NCBI RefSeq assembly: GCF_014145665.1
Contig: NZ_JACHTD010000009.1
Span: 1-64,000, forward strand
DNA: 64,000 nt
Direction of reading: 5' to 3'
Origin: Myroides sp. NP-2
GTDB lineage: Bacteria; Bacteroidota; Bacteroidia; Flavobacteriales; Flavobacteriaceae
Positions 46,129-56,204 of this stretch are shown piece after piece; the first letter of the stretch is position 1; each line of letters starts with the position of its first letter. The notes under the pieces are model-generated. The model saw only the letters and a program-made list of their open reading frames with translations. It did no database searches and was not told the DNA's origin. The position numbers and the translations under genes are program-made.

Positions 46129-47295
46129 TTAGTTTTCAGTCAGTTGTAAATTTTCCATATAAGTTTTATCTCCATCTAAGCCAAAAGCCTTAAATATTTC
46201 TCTTTTTATAGCAAGGTTGGCTGGATTTCTTAGGTCAAATCGGGTGTTGTAGAATGCGGCTTTGCTCTGCCAGTACGGAAGATTCGATTTTGTCTTGATA
46301 CATTCCACAAGGCTATCAGTATCCAAACCAAAGCCAGCATCTTCTTTGCGATACGGATTTTCTTCATAGCCCAAATAAAGGCTGTCATCTTCATGTAGGA
46401 GATAGCGGTCAAACACTTGTATATCTAGAGTGCGAAACAACATCCCATATTGTAAGTAGACCATAGAAGGGGAGTCACTGCTGATGCTTTTACTATAAGA
46501 AATGAGCATGTCATATTCTTGTGGTTGCAAGGGAAGATGACCAATTATGGGATTTTCTCCATAATAAAAATGGTTGTCCATGATGATTTGAGAAGGTAGC
46601 GCAGGTGTTTGAGCAAGTGCTTGTAAATCTACGTTTTGGGTATCGCTTATTTTGTGGTATACTTTGACAAGAAGGCATTTTCCCATGAGATTGGTCAACC
46701 CAAAGTGTTCGTTTCGCTTTATTTTATTGGTTTTAATCTGCTTTTGAACATCGAGGAGAATACGTCCAAATCCCCATTGGTTTCTTCCTACCTTGAAAGC
46801 AAAAAAGTCGCCCTCAGCATACTTACAGTGTTGTCGCTGGGCTTGGCTAAATTGCGTAATCGCCTCTAACTCTTGAGGGGTAGTAGCGGCTATCCATTGA
46901 TCTAACCACAACGGCAGGTCTTCTAGCTTATGATTGGGCAATTGTTCACTGTAAAACGAGGTCTGTGTGGTATAATTCGACAGCGTTAGGTATTCATTCC
47001 AAAAGGAAAAATAAACACCAATCCCCTTAAAAGATTGAGAAGCAGTAAAATTGAGCTTTTTGCTCTTGCCCGTGCCCGTTTTAGGTAAGAGTATACTTCT
47101 GTTCTCTGCTGTTTTTTCACGGAGGCTGCGCTCAGTATAGCCTTGTTCGCCCACGCTTATTTCTTTGCGTATCGTGTCTCCCTCAAAGTAATAGTATTTG
47201 TTAAACAACGATACGCGTTCCCAATGGGCCTCAACCAGTTCAAGCCCTAAATAGGCACGTTGTTCATTCGAAAGTTCAAATTCTGGAGTAGTCAT
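46129..47295 (-). CDS. Imm26-like domain protein
   Basis: A 388-residue protein without signal peptide. The segment YAEGDFFAFKVGRNQWGFGRILLDV at about residues 158-182 (quoted in two parts: YAEGDFFAFKV and RNQWGFGRILLDV) fits the opening of Imm26-type immunity domains. The N-terminal and C-terminal parts are not recognised. Such proteins in Bacteroidota often stand alone, so an immunity role against a polymorphic toxin is only a family inference. No toxin gene is seen nearby. Confidence 0.55.
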   Translation of the reverse strand: MTTPEFELSNEQRAYLGLELVEAHWERVSLFNKYYYFEGDTIRKEISVGEQGYTERSLREKTAENRSILLPKTGTGKSKKLNFTASQSFKGIGVYFSFWNEYLTLSNYTTQTSFYSEQLPNHKLEDLPLWLDQWIAATTPQELEAITQFSQAQRQHCKYAEGDFFAFKVGRNQWGFGRILLDVQKQIKTNKIKRNEHFGLTNLMGKCLLVKVYHKISDTQNVDLQALAQTPALPSQIIMDNHFYYGENPIIGHLPLQPQEYDMLISYSKSISSDSPSMVYLQYGMLFRTLDIQVFDRYLLHEDDSLYLGYEENPYRKEDAGFGLDTDSLVECIKTKSNLPYWQSKAAFYNTRFDLRNPANLAIKREIFKAFGLDGDKTYMENLQLTEN

Positions 47296-47486
47296 TCTTT
47301 TTCGTGCTAATTTTTTTTTTCGTGCATTTTTCGTAAAAATAACGATAAATAAAAACTATACCTAGGATTAATTGAAAATGACCAATTTAGTGACCAACAC
47401 CTACCAAGACGGAGGAAATGAAAGTTAGATGACTAGCTGTCCTTTTTCGGATGGTGAAGATTAGGGTATTAGAAGAATACAATCCA

Positions 47487-48929
47487 TTAGTCTACTTTGT
47501 ACTGGATGATTTTCTTTGTGTCAAAAAAATGGAGTGCTTTCATTTGTTGCACAAGTGTTTCCATTCCCTGTTCATTGATGACATATAAAATAATAATAGG
47601 TCTATTCAAATGATCGTAAAAACTTAGAAGTGTATGATTGGTTAAATCACTAGCCGTTATTTTTGATAATTGCGGAAATAATTCTTTTATAGCATTCAGT
47701 GTTTCTTGATGATTTTTGTCAATAATAATCAATTGTGTTTGAGGGCTACTTTGTAGGGACTCCAAATTTTGTGGAGCTAAAATGGGGGAGGATAAACTGT
47801 TGTGCGTCAGTTGAAAATATTTCCCAAAAGCTTGTCTTATTTCTGTTCGTTCTATATTAGTTTCAGCATCATTGTAAATGGAAACTCGATTGAGAAGAAC
47901 GCTATAATCTGTTCGCATATCGGGAAATTTTGCGGCAAATAAAGCAATAGCATGATCAATAAAAGGTTGATCTATCGGCTGTTGTTTGGCGAAGTATTCC
48001 TCAACAGATGGGTAAAGTTCCTTTGCAAATCCATCGATGTATTCGTTGTTGTACCAATCTTTTGTAAGTAAGCTACCACTGATGTTTTTATGTACCCACC
48101 CATTTCCTATGGCTGTAGCTAAGGCTTCATCAAAAAAGTTATAGGCATACTGCTTGTATGGAGAGGTATTTGCTTCGAACCACTGATCGAGTTGCTGCTG
48201 AAATTCTGGCGTTTGCTCATTAAATAGCACATGACACATTTCGTGAAAAACAACGCCCATTCGTTCGACACCTCGGGTATCATTCGTCAAAACACCAATA
48301 CAAAGACTATTGGCATGTGGGGTAGCGGTTGAAATTCCCTTTTGTCCAGGAATGGGGTAAAGACTCACGAGGAAAGGAACATCTGCCGTCCATGTGGAAC
48401 GATAAAAATGTCGAATTTTATTAAATATTTCCGATGATTGGGGAACGTATGTTTCTAATTTTTTTCGTTGTTCCATTATATTTTCCTCATAATCATCCCA
48501 GATTAAAACATCGTAATACGTTTCTGCTTGTTTAAGAAGCGTCACCAATTTCTGCTGTTCACTATGAGGTAAAATCCCAATCGACCTCTGTTTAAAATCG
48601 TCTATCGTATGGGCATTGACTAAAGCGATAATGAGTAAATCCTGGGTTGAACGAAATGATTTTCTATTTGCTGGATACCCCTCCAATTGATAGTGGTAAT
48701 TCAGTTTTAAATTTTGAAAATCAATACAAAGCTGTCGAAAACTGCTGTCCTTTGCGATGTTTGGTACAATATACTCTCTTAAAGTAGGGGAAACTCCCTG
48801 CTGAGTGGTCATTGTTTCCAAGAAATTATATACACAATAGGGCTTGCTTACTTTGAACTGCATGATTTCTTGTGCAATTGAAAACTGAGCAAAAGCCAAT
48901 AGGCAAAATAAGAAGAGTCGTTTTCTCAT
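47487..48929 (-). CDS. Exported HExxH zinc metalloprotease, family unassigned
   Basis: A 480-residue protein with signal peptide MRKRLFLFCLLAFAQFSIAQ. The zinc site is GVVFHEMCHVLFNE near residue 228, with a downstream FFDEALATAIGNG that could give the third ligand Glu as in gluzincins. The C-terminal part (380-480) is an alpha/beta region with no motif. It should act in the periplasm or outside. Resembles DUF4932-like metalloproteases in layout, but I am not sure. Confidence 0.7.
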   Translation of the reverse strand: MRKRLFLFCLLAFAQFSIAQEIMQFKVSKPYCVYNFLETMTTQQGVSPTLREYIVPNIAKDSSFRQLCIDFQNLKLNYHYQLEGYPANRKSFRSTQDLLIIALVNAHTIDDFKQRSIGILPHSEQQKLVTLLKQAETYYDVLIWDDYEENIMEQRKKLETYVPQSSEIFNKIRHFYRSTWTADVPFLVSLYPIPGQKGISTATPHANSLCIGVLTNDTRGVERMGVVFHEMCHVLFNEQTPEFQQQLDQWFEANTSPYKQYAYNFFDEALATAIGNGWVHKNISGSLLTKDWYNNEYIDGFAKELYPSVEEYFAKQQPIDQPFIDHAIALFAAKFPDMRTDYSVLLNRVSIYNDAETNIERTEIRQAFGKYFQLTHNSLSSPILAPQNLESLQSSPQTQLIIIDKNHQETLNAIKELFPQLSKITASDLTNHTLLSFYDHLNRPIIILYVINEQGMETLVQQMKALHFFDTKKIIQYKVD

Positions 48930-49321
48930 GTGTTTTTTTTGAAGGGATATTTAGGGATGTAAATTGGAAATTTTAATGCTTTAACAATAGCATTAAAGTT
49001 TCGATATAAATCAAATATAGAAAAAATAAACATCAAAAAATAAACTGCATTTTGAGTGTTGTCAAATAAATTAATACAAGGTAAAGTGTTATTATTTATT
49101 AATTCGACACTATTCACTTTTGTTGAAGATGATGTAGATCGCAGCCGATGTATTGGCTCGGAGTCCAACCTTATCGCGGAGTAAGTTAAGGTAAAGCGAA
49201 AGTTATCTTAGTTAATGTTGGGGTGATATTGCCATGGTGATTAGTTAAATGATAGATAATGTTTAGTTAAAGTGTTTGGAGTGTAATGTATCTACTTTTG
49301 GTTAAAAATAAATCAAAACAA
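48930..49321. promoter_or_regulatory. Divergent region upstream of the phosphodiesterase-SusCD operon with triple TTAGTTAA
   Basis: No convincing gene in about 390 bp. TTAGTTAA occurs three times, at 49208-49215, 49241-49248 and 49263-49270, just before the operon. Spacing of 33 and 22 bp puts them on about the same helix face (near three and two turns). They may be operator half-sites. Confidence 0.4.
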
Positions 49322-50569
49322 ATGAACAATTTTTATTTCAAACAGCTTATAGTCTGTTTTGCTTTGCTTTTGACTGGACAAATTATGGCAAAAGAAACAC
49401 CTACAAAAAAGGTGGTATTTATTATTGTAGATGGAATAGCATACGATATGCTTGCTAAAACAGCTACTCCTTCTCTGGATAAGATAGCAGAAAAAGGAAG
49501 TTTACTACCTGCTTATATAGGCGGAGGAAAAGACACCTATACTCAGACTCCTACAATATCTGCAGTAGGATACAATAGTTTGCTAACAGGGACTTGGGTA
49601 AATAAACACAATGTGCCAGATAATAATATTGATGCTCCAAACTATAACTATCCCACGCTATTTCAACTTGTAAAACAACTGCAACCTACCTTAAAAACAG
49701 CTGTTTTTTCTACTTGGTTAGACAATCGAACTAAGTTAATAGGTGAAGGTTTAGAAGAAACAAATAAAGTGGAAGTAGATTATGCTTTTGATGGTTTTGA
49801 AATAGACAAACAACGATATCCTCACGACAATAATAGCGAGTATATTAAAGAGATAGATGGTGCAATTGCGAATCGTGCTGCTGAATATATTTTAAAACAC
49901 GGACCAGATCTGTCATGGGTGTATTTGCAATACACTGACGATATGGGGCATCGCTATGGAGATGGAGCGCAATTGTACAATGCAATTACCTATGAAGATG
50001 CATTAATTGGAAAAATATATGAATCAGTAGTACAAAGAGAAAAAGAGTTTAATGAAGATTGGTTGTTTGTGGTGACTACCGATCATGGACGTACAGCAAG
50101 TGATGGTAAAGGACATGGAGGGCAATCGGATAGAGAGCGCAGTATTTGGATCTTATCTAATCAGAAAGATTGGAAAAATAAGACCACAAATTTTACGCCG
50201 TCTATTGTTGATATTGCACCTTCAGTCATCGATCATTTGGGATTAAAAGCTCCGATAGAAGTGGAGAGAGAGTGGGACGGTAATTCTATGTTTGATGCAG
50301 TGAAAATTGCCAACCTAAAGGGTGATATTAAGCGAAATAACTTAACCTTAACTTGGGAAGCAAGCCAATTGGATGGCAAAGAAACAGCCGAAATTTGGGG
50401 AGCCTCTTCAAATAATAAAAAGCAAGGAGGAGAAGATACTTTTGTTTTATTAGGAAAAGTAAACCTAAAGGATAAAAAGTGGACAAAAAAGTTAAAAAAT
50501 CACTCAGGAGAATTCTATAAGGTTTACTTGAAATCTTCAGTAGGTCAGTTGAATACTTGGATAATGTAA
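49322..50569 (+). CDS. Exported alkaline-phosphatase-superfamily phosphodiesterase/nucleotide pyrophosphatase
   Basis: A 415-residue protein from ATG 49322; an upstream ATG at 49286 would spoil the signal peptide (MNNFYFKQLIVCFALLLTGQIMA). The metal site begins VVFIIVDGIAYDML, the nucleophile Ser/Thr lies in TPTISAVGYNSLLTG, and YTDDMGHRYGDG and TTDHGRTASDGKGHGG supply the other metal ligands, as in ENPP-type enzymes. The last 90 residues form a fibronectin-like domain. With SusC and SusD directly downstream it probably releases phosphate or nucleoside from an external phosphodiester that the pair imports. Confidence 0.83.
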   Translation: MNNFYFKQLIVCFALLLTGQIMAKETPTKKVVFIIVDGIAYDMLAKTATPSLDKIAEKGSLLPAYIGGGKDTYTQTPTISAVGYNSLLTGTWVNKHNVPDNNIDAPNYNYPTLFQLVKQLQPTLKTAVFSTWLDNRTKLIGEGLEETNKVEVDYAFDGFEIDKQRYPHDNNSEYIKEIDGAIANRAAEYILKHGPDLSWVYLQYTDDMGHRYGDGAQLYNAITYEDALIGKIYESVVQREKEFNEDWLFVVTTDHGRTASDGKGHGGQSDRERSIWILSNQKDWKNKTTNFTPSIVDIAPSVIDHLGLKAPIEVEREWDGNSMFDAVKIANLKGDIKRNNLTLTWEASQLDGKETAEIWGASSNNKKQGGEDTFVLLGKVNLKDKKWTKKLKNHSGEFYKVYLKSSVGQLNTWIM

Positions 50570-50579
50570 TTGCAGGGAT

Positions 50580-53500
50580 ATGAAAAATATTGTTTTAATA
50601 CTTTGTCTTATCCTACCAAGTATCTTGATAGGGCAAGTACAACGAAGTGGGGTTGTAAAAGATCAAGCGACAGGAGAAGCATTGATTGGCGTAACAGTAG
50701 CCATCAAAGGAACATCAGAAGGAACAATGACTGATGTTGATGGAAACTTCTCTATTGTTACCCTAGATCACAGTGAGTTAGAGTTTAGTTATATCGGCTA
50801 TAAAAATGCTGTTGTAAAGGTAGGAGTTCAAACTGTATTTACGGTTGCTTTACAATCCGAAAGCCAAGGACTTGGAGAAGTTGTAATTACCGCATTAGGA
50901 ATCAAAAAAGAGAAGCAAGCACTGGGTTATGCTGTTCAAGATTTTGATGGAAAAAATTTAGAGAAGGTAAAAGAGAGTAATGCAATTAGTTCTTTAACCG
51001 GAAAGGTTGCAGGACTTAACATAAAGAATTCGGGGGATTTGTTTCAAAATCCAGATGTGAGTTTAAGAGGTGCAAAACCGTTGATTGTGATCGATGGTAT
51101 TCCAGATCGAACAGCAGATATTTGGCGAGTTAACTCCGATGATATTGAAAATATAAGTGTTTTAAAAGGGGCTACGGCTTCTGCACTATATGGTTCAGTA
51201 GGACGAAGTGGTGCTATAATGATTACAACAAAAAAAGGAAAAGAAGGCCGATTAACAGTATCTGCGAATAATTCTACGATGTTTCAAACGTCTTTTTTAA
51301 GAGTGCCAAATAGACAAACAACGTATGGAAATGGAAATCAAGGAAAATACGCTTATATAGATGGTACAGGTGGAGGTACAGAAGGTGGTGGCTGGATATG
51401 GGGACCAAAGTTGGATCAAATAGACCCCACTACAGCAAGTGGTTATTTCGAAACGCCTCAATATAATAGCGAAATAGATCCTACCACAGGGCAGCTAATT
51501 CCTATACCGTTTTTGTCAAGAGGAAAAAATAACGTTGAGAATTTTTTCCGTACTGGATTAATCCAATCCAATAATGTAAGTATTGATTGGGGTAGTAATA
51601 AAGCGAGTTTTCGTCTTTCACTATCAAATCAATATCAAAAGGGGATTGTTCCCAATACAGACTTAAATAATACTTCCTTTGCTATTGGAGGTAGTCTAAC
51701 CCCAACAGATAAGTTTACTGTTTCATCTAACCTGACTTATAACAGACAGTTTACAGATAATTTCCCAGAAGTGGGGTATGGCCCAACGAATTATTTGTAC
51801 AATTTGTTGTTGTGGACGGGAACAGATGTAGATATACGAGATTTAAAGAACTATTGGAGACCAGGACAAGAAGGAGTGCAACAAAGACATTACAATATTT
51901 CCTATTATAACAATCCTTATTTTCAAGCCTACGAATATTTGAGAGGATATAACAAAAATAACCTATTCGGTAATTTTAATCTCAATTATGAGTTTGCACC
52001 TGGCATTAGTTTTAAATCTCTCGGAGGAATAAACTACTACGGATTGGATAGAACGTATAAAGAACCAAAAAGTTATATTGGGTATGGAGCTAAATCAAGA
52101 GGTAATTATACAATTGAAGGAGAGAGTTATTTTGATATAACAACTGACTTTGGGTTTAGAGTAGATCGCGATATTACAAGTAGATTACGCCTAACTGGAG
52201 AGGTTGCTTATTCTCGATACAGAAGAAATTGGAATAAACTGAGCAGTGCAACAGATGGTTTAAATATTGCAGGATTTTACAGTCTAGCTAATAATGCGGG
52301 TCCAACCATTATTTCTTCTAATAGAGAAGAGAAAGAGGGAATCAATAGTTTTTATGGATTTGTGGATTTAGAATTCGATCAAACGTACTTTTTGTCTTTA
52401 ACAGGACGTAATGATAAGGTTTCTACTTTACCAACTGCCGCTAATTCATTCTTTTATCCCTCTGTAGCTTCGTCTATCGTTGTATCCAATATAGTGTCAA
52501 TGCCTTCTTGGATTGATTTTGCCAAAGTAAGAGGTTCATGGGCACGAGTGTCAGAAGGTCGCATTGGTAGCAATCCTTATAATCATATTCAAGGATACGA
52601 ACAAGGTACTACTTGGGACGGTATTCCTTCTACTTATTTCGGAAACTCTTTGTTGTCCAGTAATTTAAAACCAGAAACTTCAGATACTTGGGAAATAGGT
52701 ACTTATATGAGATTCTTTAAAAATCGCTTTAGTTTTGATATCGCTTATTATCAAACCAAAGATTTCAACAATCTTATATATATGCCTTTGTCTTTGGGAA
52801 CAGGGTATGAAAATAACCTAATAAATGGAGATGAGTTTAAGAGAAAAGGAATAGAAATTGTCTTGGAGGGTACGCCAATTAAGAATGAGGATTTCGAATG
52901 GAATACAGTAATAAATTTAAGTACGTATAGAAAATATCTAACTGAATTAGCAGAGGGGCGTACACAGACAGATAAATACATTAAAAAAGGAGATCGCGTT
53001 GATGGAATGTATATTAGCAAGTACCAATATGATAAAGAAGGCAATGTAATATATGAAAATGGATATCCCGTAGCTGATCCGTATAGTCGTTTTATTGGTC
53101 ACTCAGATGCTGATTGGACCTTTGGATTAACCAATACATTCAAATATAAAAATGTTGTATTGAGTTTTACTTTAGATGGTCGACTAGGAGGTATGATGTT
53201 TTCACAAACCAATCAGAAAATGTGGTGGGGTGGTGTAGATCCAGGTACAGTAAATCAGTTTAGAGACGATGCTAACGAAGGCTTGAATACCTTTATCGCA
53301 AAAGGAGTAAAGGTTGTATCTGGACAAGTAGAGTATGATAGTAATGGGAATATTGTTAGTGATACCCGCGTTTTTGAAGCAAATGATGTAGCCGTAAATT
53401 ACAATGCATTTATGCAGACGACAAGTAATAATGCAGAAAAGAATTATCACTACTACAAACAAGATTTTATCAAATTAAGAGACCTTTCTTTAACCTATCA

Positions 53501-53675
53501 ACTACAACCTAAACAATTGGAGAAAACAGCATTTAGTAGCTTGAGCTTCTCTCTTATTGGGACGAATTTGTGGATGGCATCTAAAATTAAAAACATAGAT
53601 CCAGATTCAGGAAAAGACGCCTTACAAACCCCTACAATGAGAAGTATAGGATTTAATATTAACGCTAAGTTTTAA
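50580..53675 (+). CDS. SusC/RagA family TonB-linked outer-membrane protein
   Basis: A 1031-residue transporter of normal SusC length. Signal peptide (MKNIVLILCLILPSILIG), a carboxypeptidase-D regulatory-like domain (SGVVKDQATGEALIGVTVAI), then the plug with the TonB-box region and VLKGATASALYGSVGRSGAI, then a 22-strand barrel ending FNINAKF with terminal Phe for BAM recognition. It imports a ligand bound by the SusD lipoprotein with TonB energy. It lies 10 bp after the phosphodiesterase gene and 3 bp before susD. Confidence 0.92.
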   Translation: MKNIVLILCLILPSILIGQVQRSGVVKDQATGEALIGVTVAIKGTSEGTMTDVDGNFSIVTLDHSELEFSYIGYKNAVVKVGVQTVFTVALQSESQGLGEVVITALGIKKEKQALGYAVQDFDGKNLEKVKESNAISSLTGKVAGLNIKNSGDLFQNPDVSLRGAKPLIVIDGIPDRTADIWRVNSDDIENISVLKGATASALYGSVGRSGAIMITTKKGKEGRLTVSANNSTMFQTSFLRVPNRQTTYGNGNQGKYAYIDGTGGGTEGGGWIWGPKLDQIDPTTASGYFETPQYNSEIDPTTGQLIPIPFLSRGKNNVENFFRTGLIQSNNVSIDWGSNKASFRLSLSNQYQKGIVPNTDLNNTSFAIGGSLTPTDKFTVSSNLTYNRQFTDNFPEVGYGPTNYLYNLLLWTGTDVDIRDLKNYWRPGQEGVQQRHYNISYYNNPYFQAYEYLRGYNKNNLFGNFNLNYEFAPGISFKSLGGINYYGLDRTYKEPKSYIGYGAKSRGNYTIEGESYFDITTDFGFRVDRDITSRLRLTGEVAYSRYRRNWNKLSSATDGLNIAGFYSLANNAGPTIISSNREEKEGINSFYGFVDLEFDQTYFLSLTGRNDKVSTLPTAANSFFYPSVASSIVVSNIVSMPSWIDFAKVRGSWARVSEGRIGSNPYNHIQGYEQGTTWDGIPSTYFGNSLLSSNLKPETSDTWEIGTYMRFFKNRFSFDIAYYQTKDFNNLIYMPLSLGTGYENNLINGDEFKRKGIEIVLEGTPIKNEDFEWNTVINLSTYRKYLTELAEGRTQTDKYIKKGDRVDGMYISKYQYDKEGNVIYENGYPVADPYSRFIGHSDADWTFGLTNTFKYKNVVLSFTLDGRLGGMMFSQTNQKMWWGGVDPGTVNQFRDDANEGLNTFIAKGVKVVSGQVEYDSNGNIVSDTRVFEANDVAVNYNAFMQTTSNNAEKNYHYYKQDFIKLRDLSLTYQLQPKQLEKTAFSSLSFSLIGTNLWMASKIKNIDPDSGKDALQTPTMRSIGFNINAKF

Positions 53676-53678
53676 CTA

Positions 53679-55133
53679 ATGAAAAGATTTTTTTTACCAC
53701 TGATAGGGATTCTTAGTTTAGCCACAGTAGTTGTGAGTTGCGAAAAAATAGATAACCTACAAGACGACCCAAACAGAGTACAAAGTGTTACACCTGATCT
53801 GTTGTTAACTACGATTATTATTGATGCTGCCCAGAATATATCTACTGACAACGCATTAGCAAGTAGACAACTAACAAATACAGATGGCGTGAGCAATAGC
53901 CAGTATTACAATTGGCAACGTGCGGATTTTGACAATTATTACAAGCTGAAACAAGTACAAAAAATGCAAGAAGAAGCTGCAAAGTATGAACAAGAAGTTT
54001 ATTCTATTCTAGCCTTATTCTTTAATTCTCATTTTATTTTTCAGACTACCTTGGTTTTTGGCGATGTTCCTTATGCTGAAGCACTCAAAGTGGAACAAGG
54101 AATTACAAAACCAAAGTACGATACACAAAAAGAGATCTTTGTACAAATACTCAAGGATTTGGAGCGTGCAAATGAATTGTTAGCTGAAAATAATGATCCA
54201 ATTAAAGGGGATATACTATACAAAGGCGATCGCTTAAAATGGAGAAAATTAGTGAATACTTATGCTTTAAGAGTATTGATTAACTTATCTAATAAAACCG
54301 GCGATAGCGATCTTAAAGTAGTAGAACACTTCCAGAAGATTGTAAATAACCCAGAGCAGTATCCTATTTTTGAAAACAATCAAGACTCAGCCTTTCTACA
54401 CTTTGTAGATAGTAAGGCGAATCAATATCCAACTTTTAATAGTAATTCAATGCAAACGGCTTACTATTTAGAAGAGTCTTTTGTTAGTAAACTACAGGAA
54501 CTCAAAGATTCGCGTTTGTTTAAATTTGCTGCTTTAAAAAATAAAAGACAAGATAATGATATAACTAATTTCGAGAATTATGGAGGTCTAAAAGGAAGTG
54601 GTGTATTGAGTGACAATGTGAAAAAGGCGGTAGCAGGAGAGGCTTCTAGAATAAATGAGAGATACTATAACAATCCAATCAATGAGCCGAGTAGTTTAAT
54701 CAGTTATTTTGAATTGAATTTTATCTTAGCAGAAGCTGCACAACGCGGGTGGTTACCAACGGATCCATCGAAGTATTACAAACAGGGAATTGAGAGTTCA
54801 TTTGCCTTTTTTAAGGCAGAATTACCTGCAGATTATTTAGGCAGTAAAGGAGTTGCTTTGGATGGGAAGAATGACTTGGAGCTCATCCTAACGCAGAAAC
54901 ATATTGCTTCTTTTATGAATACAGGATGGAATACGTTTTATGATCATAGACGTACTGGTTTTCCCACGTTTAACGTAGATGGTGGTGGAGTATTGAATCA
55001 AGGTAAAATACCACAGAGATGGATGTACCCAAACTCGGAAGTAATTAGCAATAATGACAACCTGTCTCAAGCAATTGAAAGACAGTTTACCCTTGGAGAT
55101 GATATTAATGGGGTAATGTGGTTGATGAAATAA
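53679..55133 (+). CDS. SusD/RagB family nutrient-binding lipoprotein
   Basis: A 484-residue lipoprotein with signal ending ATVVVSC near residue 21 and the N-terminal SusD start (EKIDNLQDDPNRVQSVTPDLLL) of the SusD-like type 2 group. Helical TPR-like repeats follow, for example the EIFVQILKDLERANELLAEN helix. It forms the lid over the SusC barrel on the cell surface. The ligand is not a glycan by context: no glycosidase is present, but a phosphodiesterase is. A terminator follows. Confidence 0.9.
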   Translation: MKRFFLPLIGILSLATVVVSCEKIDNLQDDPNRVQSVTPDLLLTTIIIDAAQNISTDNALASRQLTNTDGVSNSQYYNWQRADFDNYYKLKQVQKMQEEAAKYEQEVYSILALFFNSHFIFQTTLVFGDVPYAEALKVEQGITKPKYDTQKEIFVQILKDLERANELLAENNDPIKGDILYKGDRLKWRKLVNTYALRVLINLSNKTGDSDLKVVEHFQKIVNNPEQYPIFENNQDSAFLHFVDSKANQYPTFNSNSMQTAYYLEESFVSKLQELKDSRLFKFAALKNKRQDNDITNFENYGGLKGSGVLSDNVKKAVAGEASRINERYYNNPINEPSSLISYFELNFILAEAAQRGWLPTDPSKYYKQGIESSFAFFKAELPADYLGSKGVALDGKNDLELILTQKHIASFMNTGWNTFYDHRRTGFPTFNVDGGGVLNQGKIPQRWMYPNSEVISNNDNLSQAIERQFTLGDDINGVMWLMK

Positions 55134-55158
55134 CAAACAAAAATTAAAAATAAGTAGG

Positions 55159-55197
55159 ATAAACCTGTAGACTTTTGTTTACAGGTTTATTTTTTTC
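55159..55197 (+). terminator. Intrinsic terminator of the phosphodiesterase-SusCD operon
   Basis: Stem 55159-55169 with 55180-55190, then T7. Confidence 0.9.
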
Positions 55198-55248
55198 CCT
55201 ATTTCAGCTATGCGAATGCAATACAGCCTTGCATAGAAATGCTTCTTA

Positions 55249-55554
55249 TCATTGATAAGGGGTAAAACCTGGTATAAAACGTTTAACTGTTACGTAACTA
55301 GGAAAAGTATTGTTTTCACAGTAGTAATCTTGAATCCATTCAAAAATTCTTTCGTGTGGGACTTTTCCGACACTTGTACTACAAATTTGAATGATATAGG
55401 TACCACTTAATCTGCTTGGATCACCTATACATCTTGTTACAAATTCTAAATCTAAAGTACACTTAACAGGATCGTAAATAGGTGGTTCAATAGGTTTTTG
55501 AGCGAAAGCTCCAACTGAAAGCAGAAGTGCTCCCATTAACATTAATTTTTTCAT
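55249..55554 (-). CDS. Small secreted protein, unknown
   Basis: A 101-residue protein with a clear signal peptide (MKKLMLMGALLLSVGAFAQ). The mature part has four Cys (KCTLDL, RCIG, ICSTS, YYCENN) that could form two disulfides. No family recognised. The gene ends close to the SusD terminator. Confidence 0.65.
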   Translation of the reverse strand: MKKLMLMGALLLSVGAFAQKPIEPPIYDPVKCTLDLEFVTRCIGDPSRLSGTYIIQICSTSVGKVPHERIFEWIQDYYCENNTFPSYVTVKRFIPGFTPYQ

Positions 55555-55908
55555 AATAAATACTTTTAAAATTGGTTATTCTAAAAGTAATGAATATCAA
55601 TATCTGTTAGAAATAAAATGTTAATTATTAACAAAATATATAGTTTTACTGTAACTAAAACTTCTCACAAGTGGGAAGTGGTTTATAATCATGAAAAAAA
55701 GTATACTATTTAAATTAAACCACATTGTGTTTTGAAGGTATTACAAAAGAGTCCCAGTTTTCTTTTATAAGTTGACTGTTTTAAGAAGTGTCCATAAAAG
55801 CCAAGAGCTTATCTCACATCGAGCACATGATTAACTAGTACAATCCTATCTCGAACGTCCGAAATCGCTATGCGGCATCACTCTTGGCGAGTCAAATATG
55901 ATAAAATT
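55555..55908. other. Intergenic stretch, possibly holding a decayed fragment
   Basis: About 350 bp with no supported gene. The part at about 55815-55905 translates on the plus strand to an open fragment with RNRYAASLLASQI after a stop, which might be the remnant of a lost gene. Not reliable. Confidence 0.35.
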
Positions 55909-56162
55909 ATGAAACTAATAGAAGAAATGCTTTCCTCAGAAGCTTTTCGATATGCAACAATGGTGAGGAGTTGGAATCAGGATCAATTAAAGAGGAAAGT
56001 TCACAATTGGTTTTTGATCAGGAGGAAAAGGAAGAGGAAGATGAGAAGAGGGTGGATCGGAAACAGTTTAGTTGGTGGTTATTTACAATTTTATTCATAA
56101 TTGGATTAATATGGTGTGTGTGTGGAAAAAATACTTTAACTAAAAAATATCTCTCTCTCTAA
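55909..56162 (+). pseudogene. Frameshifted small membrane protein gene
   Basis: The ATG at 55909 starts a frame reading MKLIEEMLSSEAFRYATMV up to about 55965. From there the protein-like reading moves to the -1 frame: EELESGSIKEESSQLVF, a very acidic stretch, then KQFSWWLFTILFIIGLIW, one membrane helix, ending at 56162. Adding one base in GGTGAGG near 55962-55968 would restore an 84-residue protein with an acidic cytosolic part and one C-terminal membrane segment. A pseudogene by deletion or a sequence error is most likely. Confidence 0.5.
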
Positions 56163-56204
56163 TAAAAAGGGAGATATTTTTTCTTTCTATAAAAATAGTT
56201 TTTT

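Noticed and set aside
48926..49168. Minus-strand frame of 80 codons upstream of the metalloprotease
   Set aside because: It overlaps the start of the metalloprotease gene by 4 nt but lacks a protein-like pattern and covers the promoter region of that gene.
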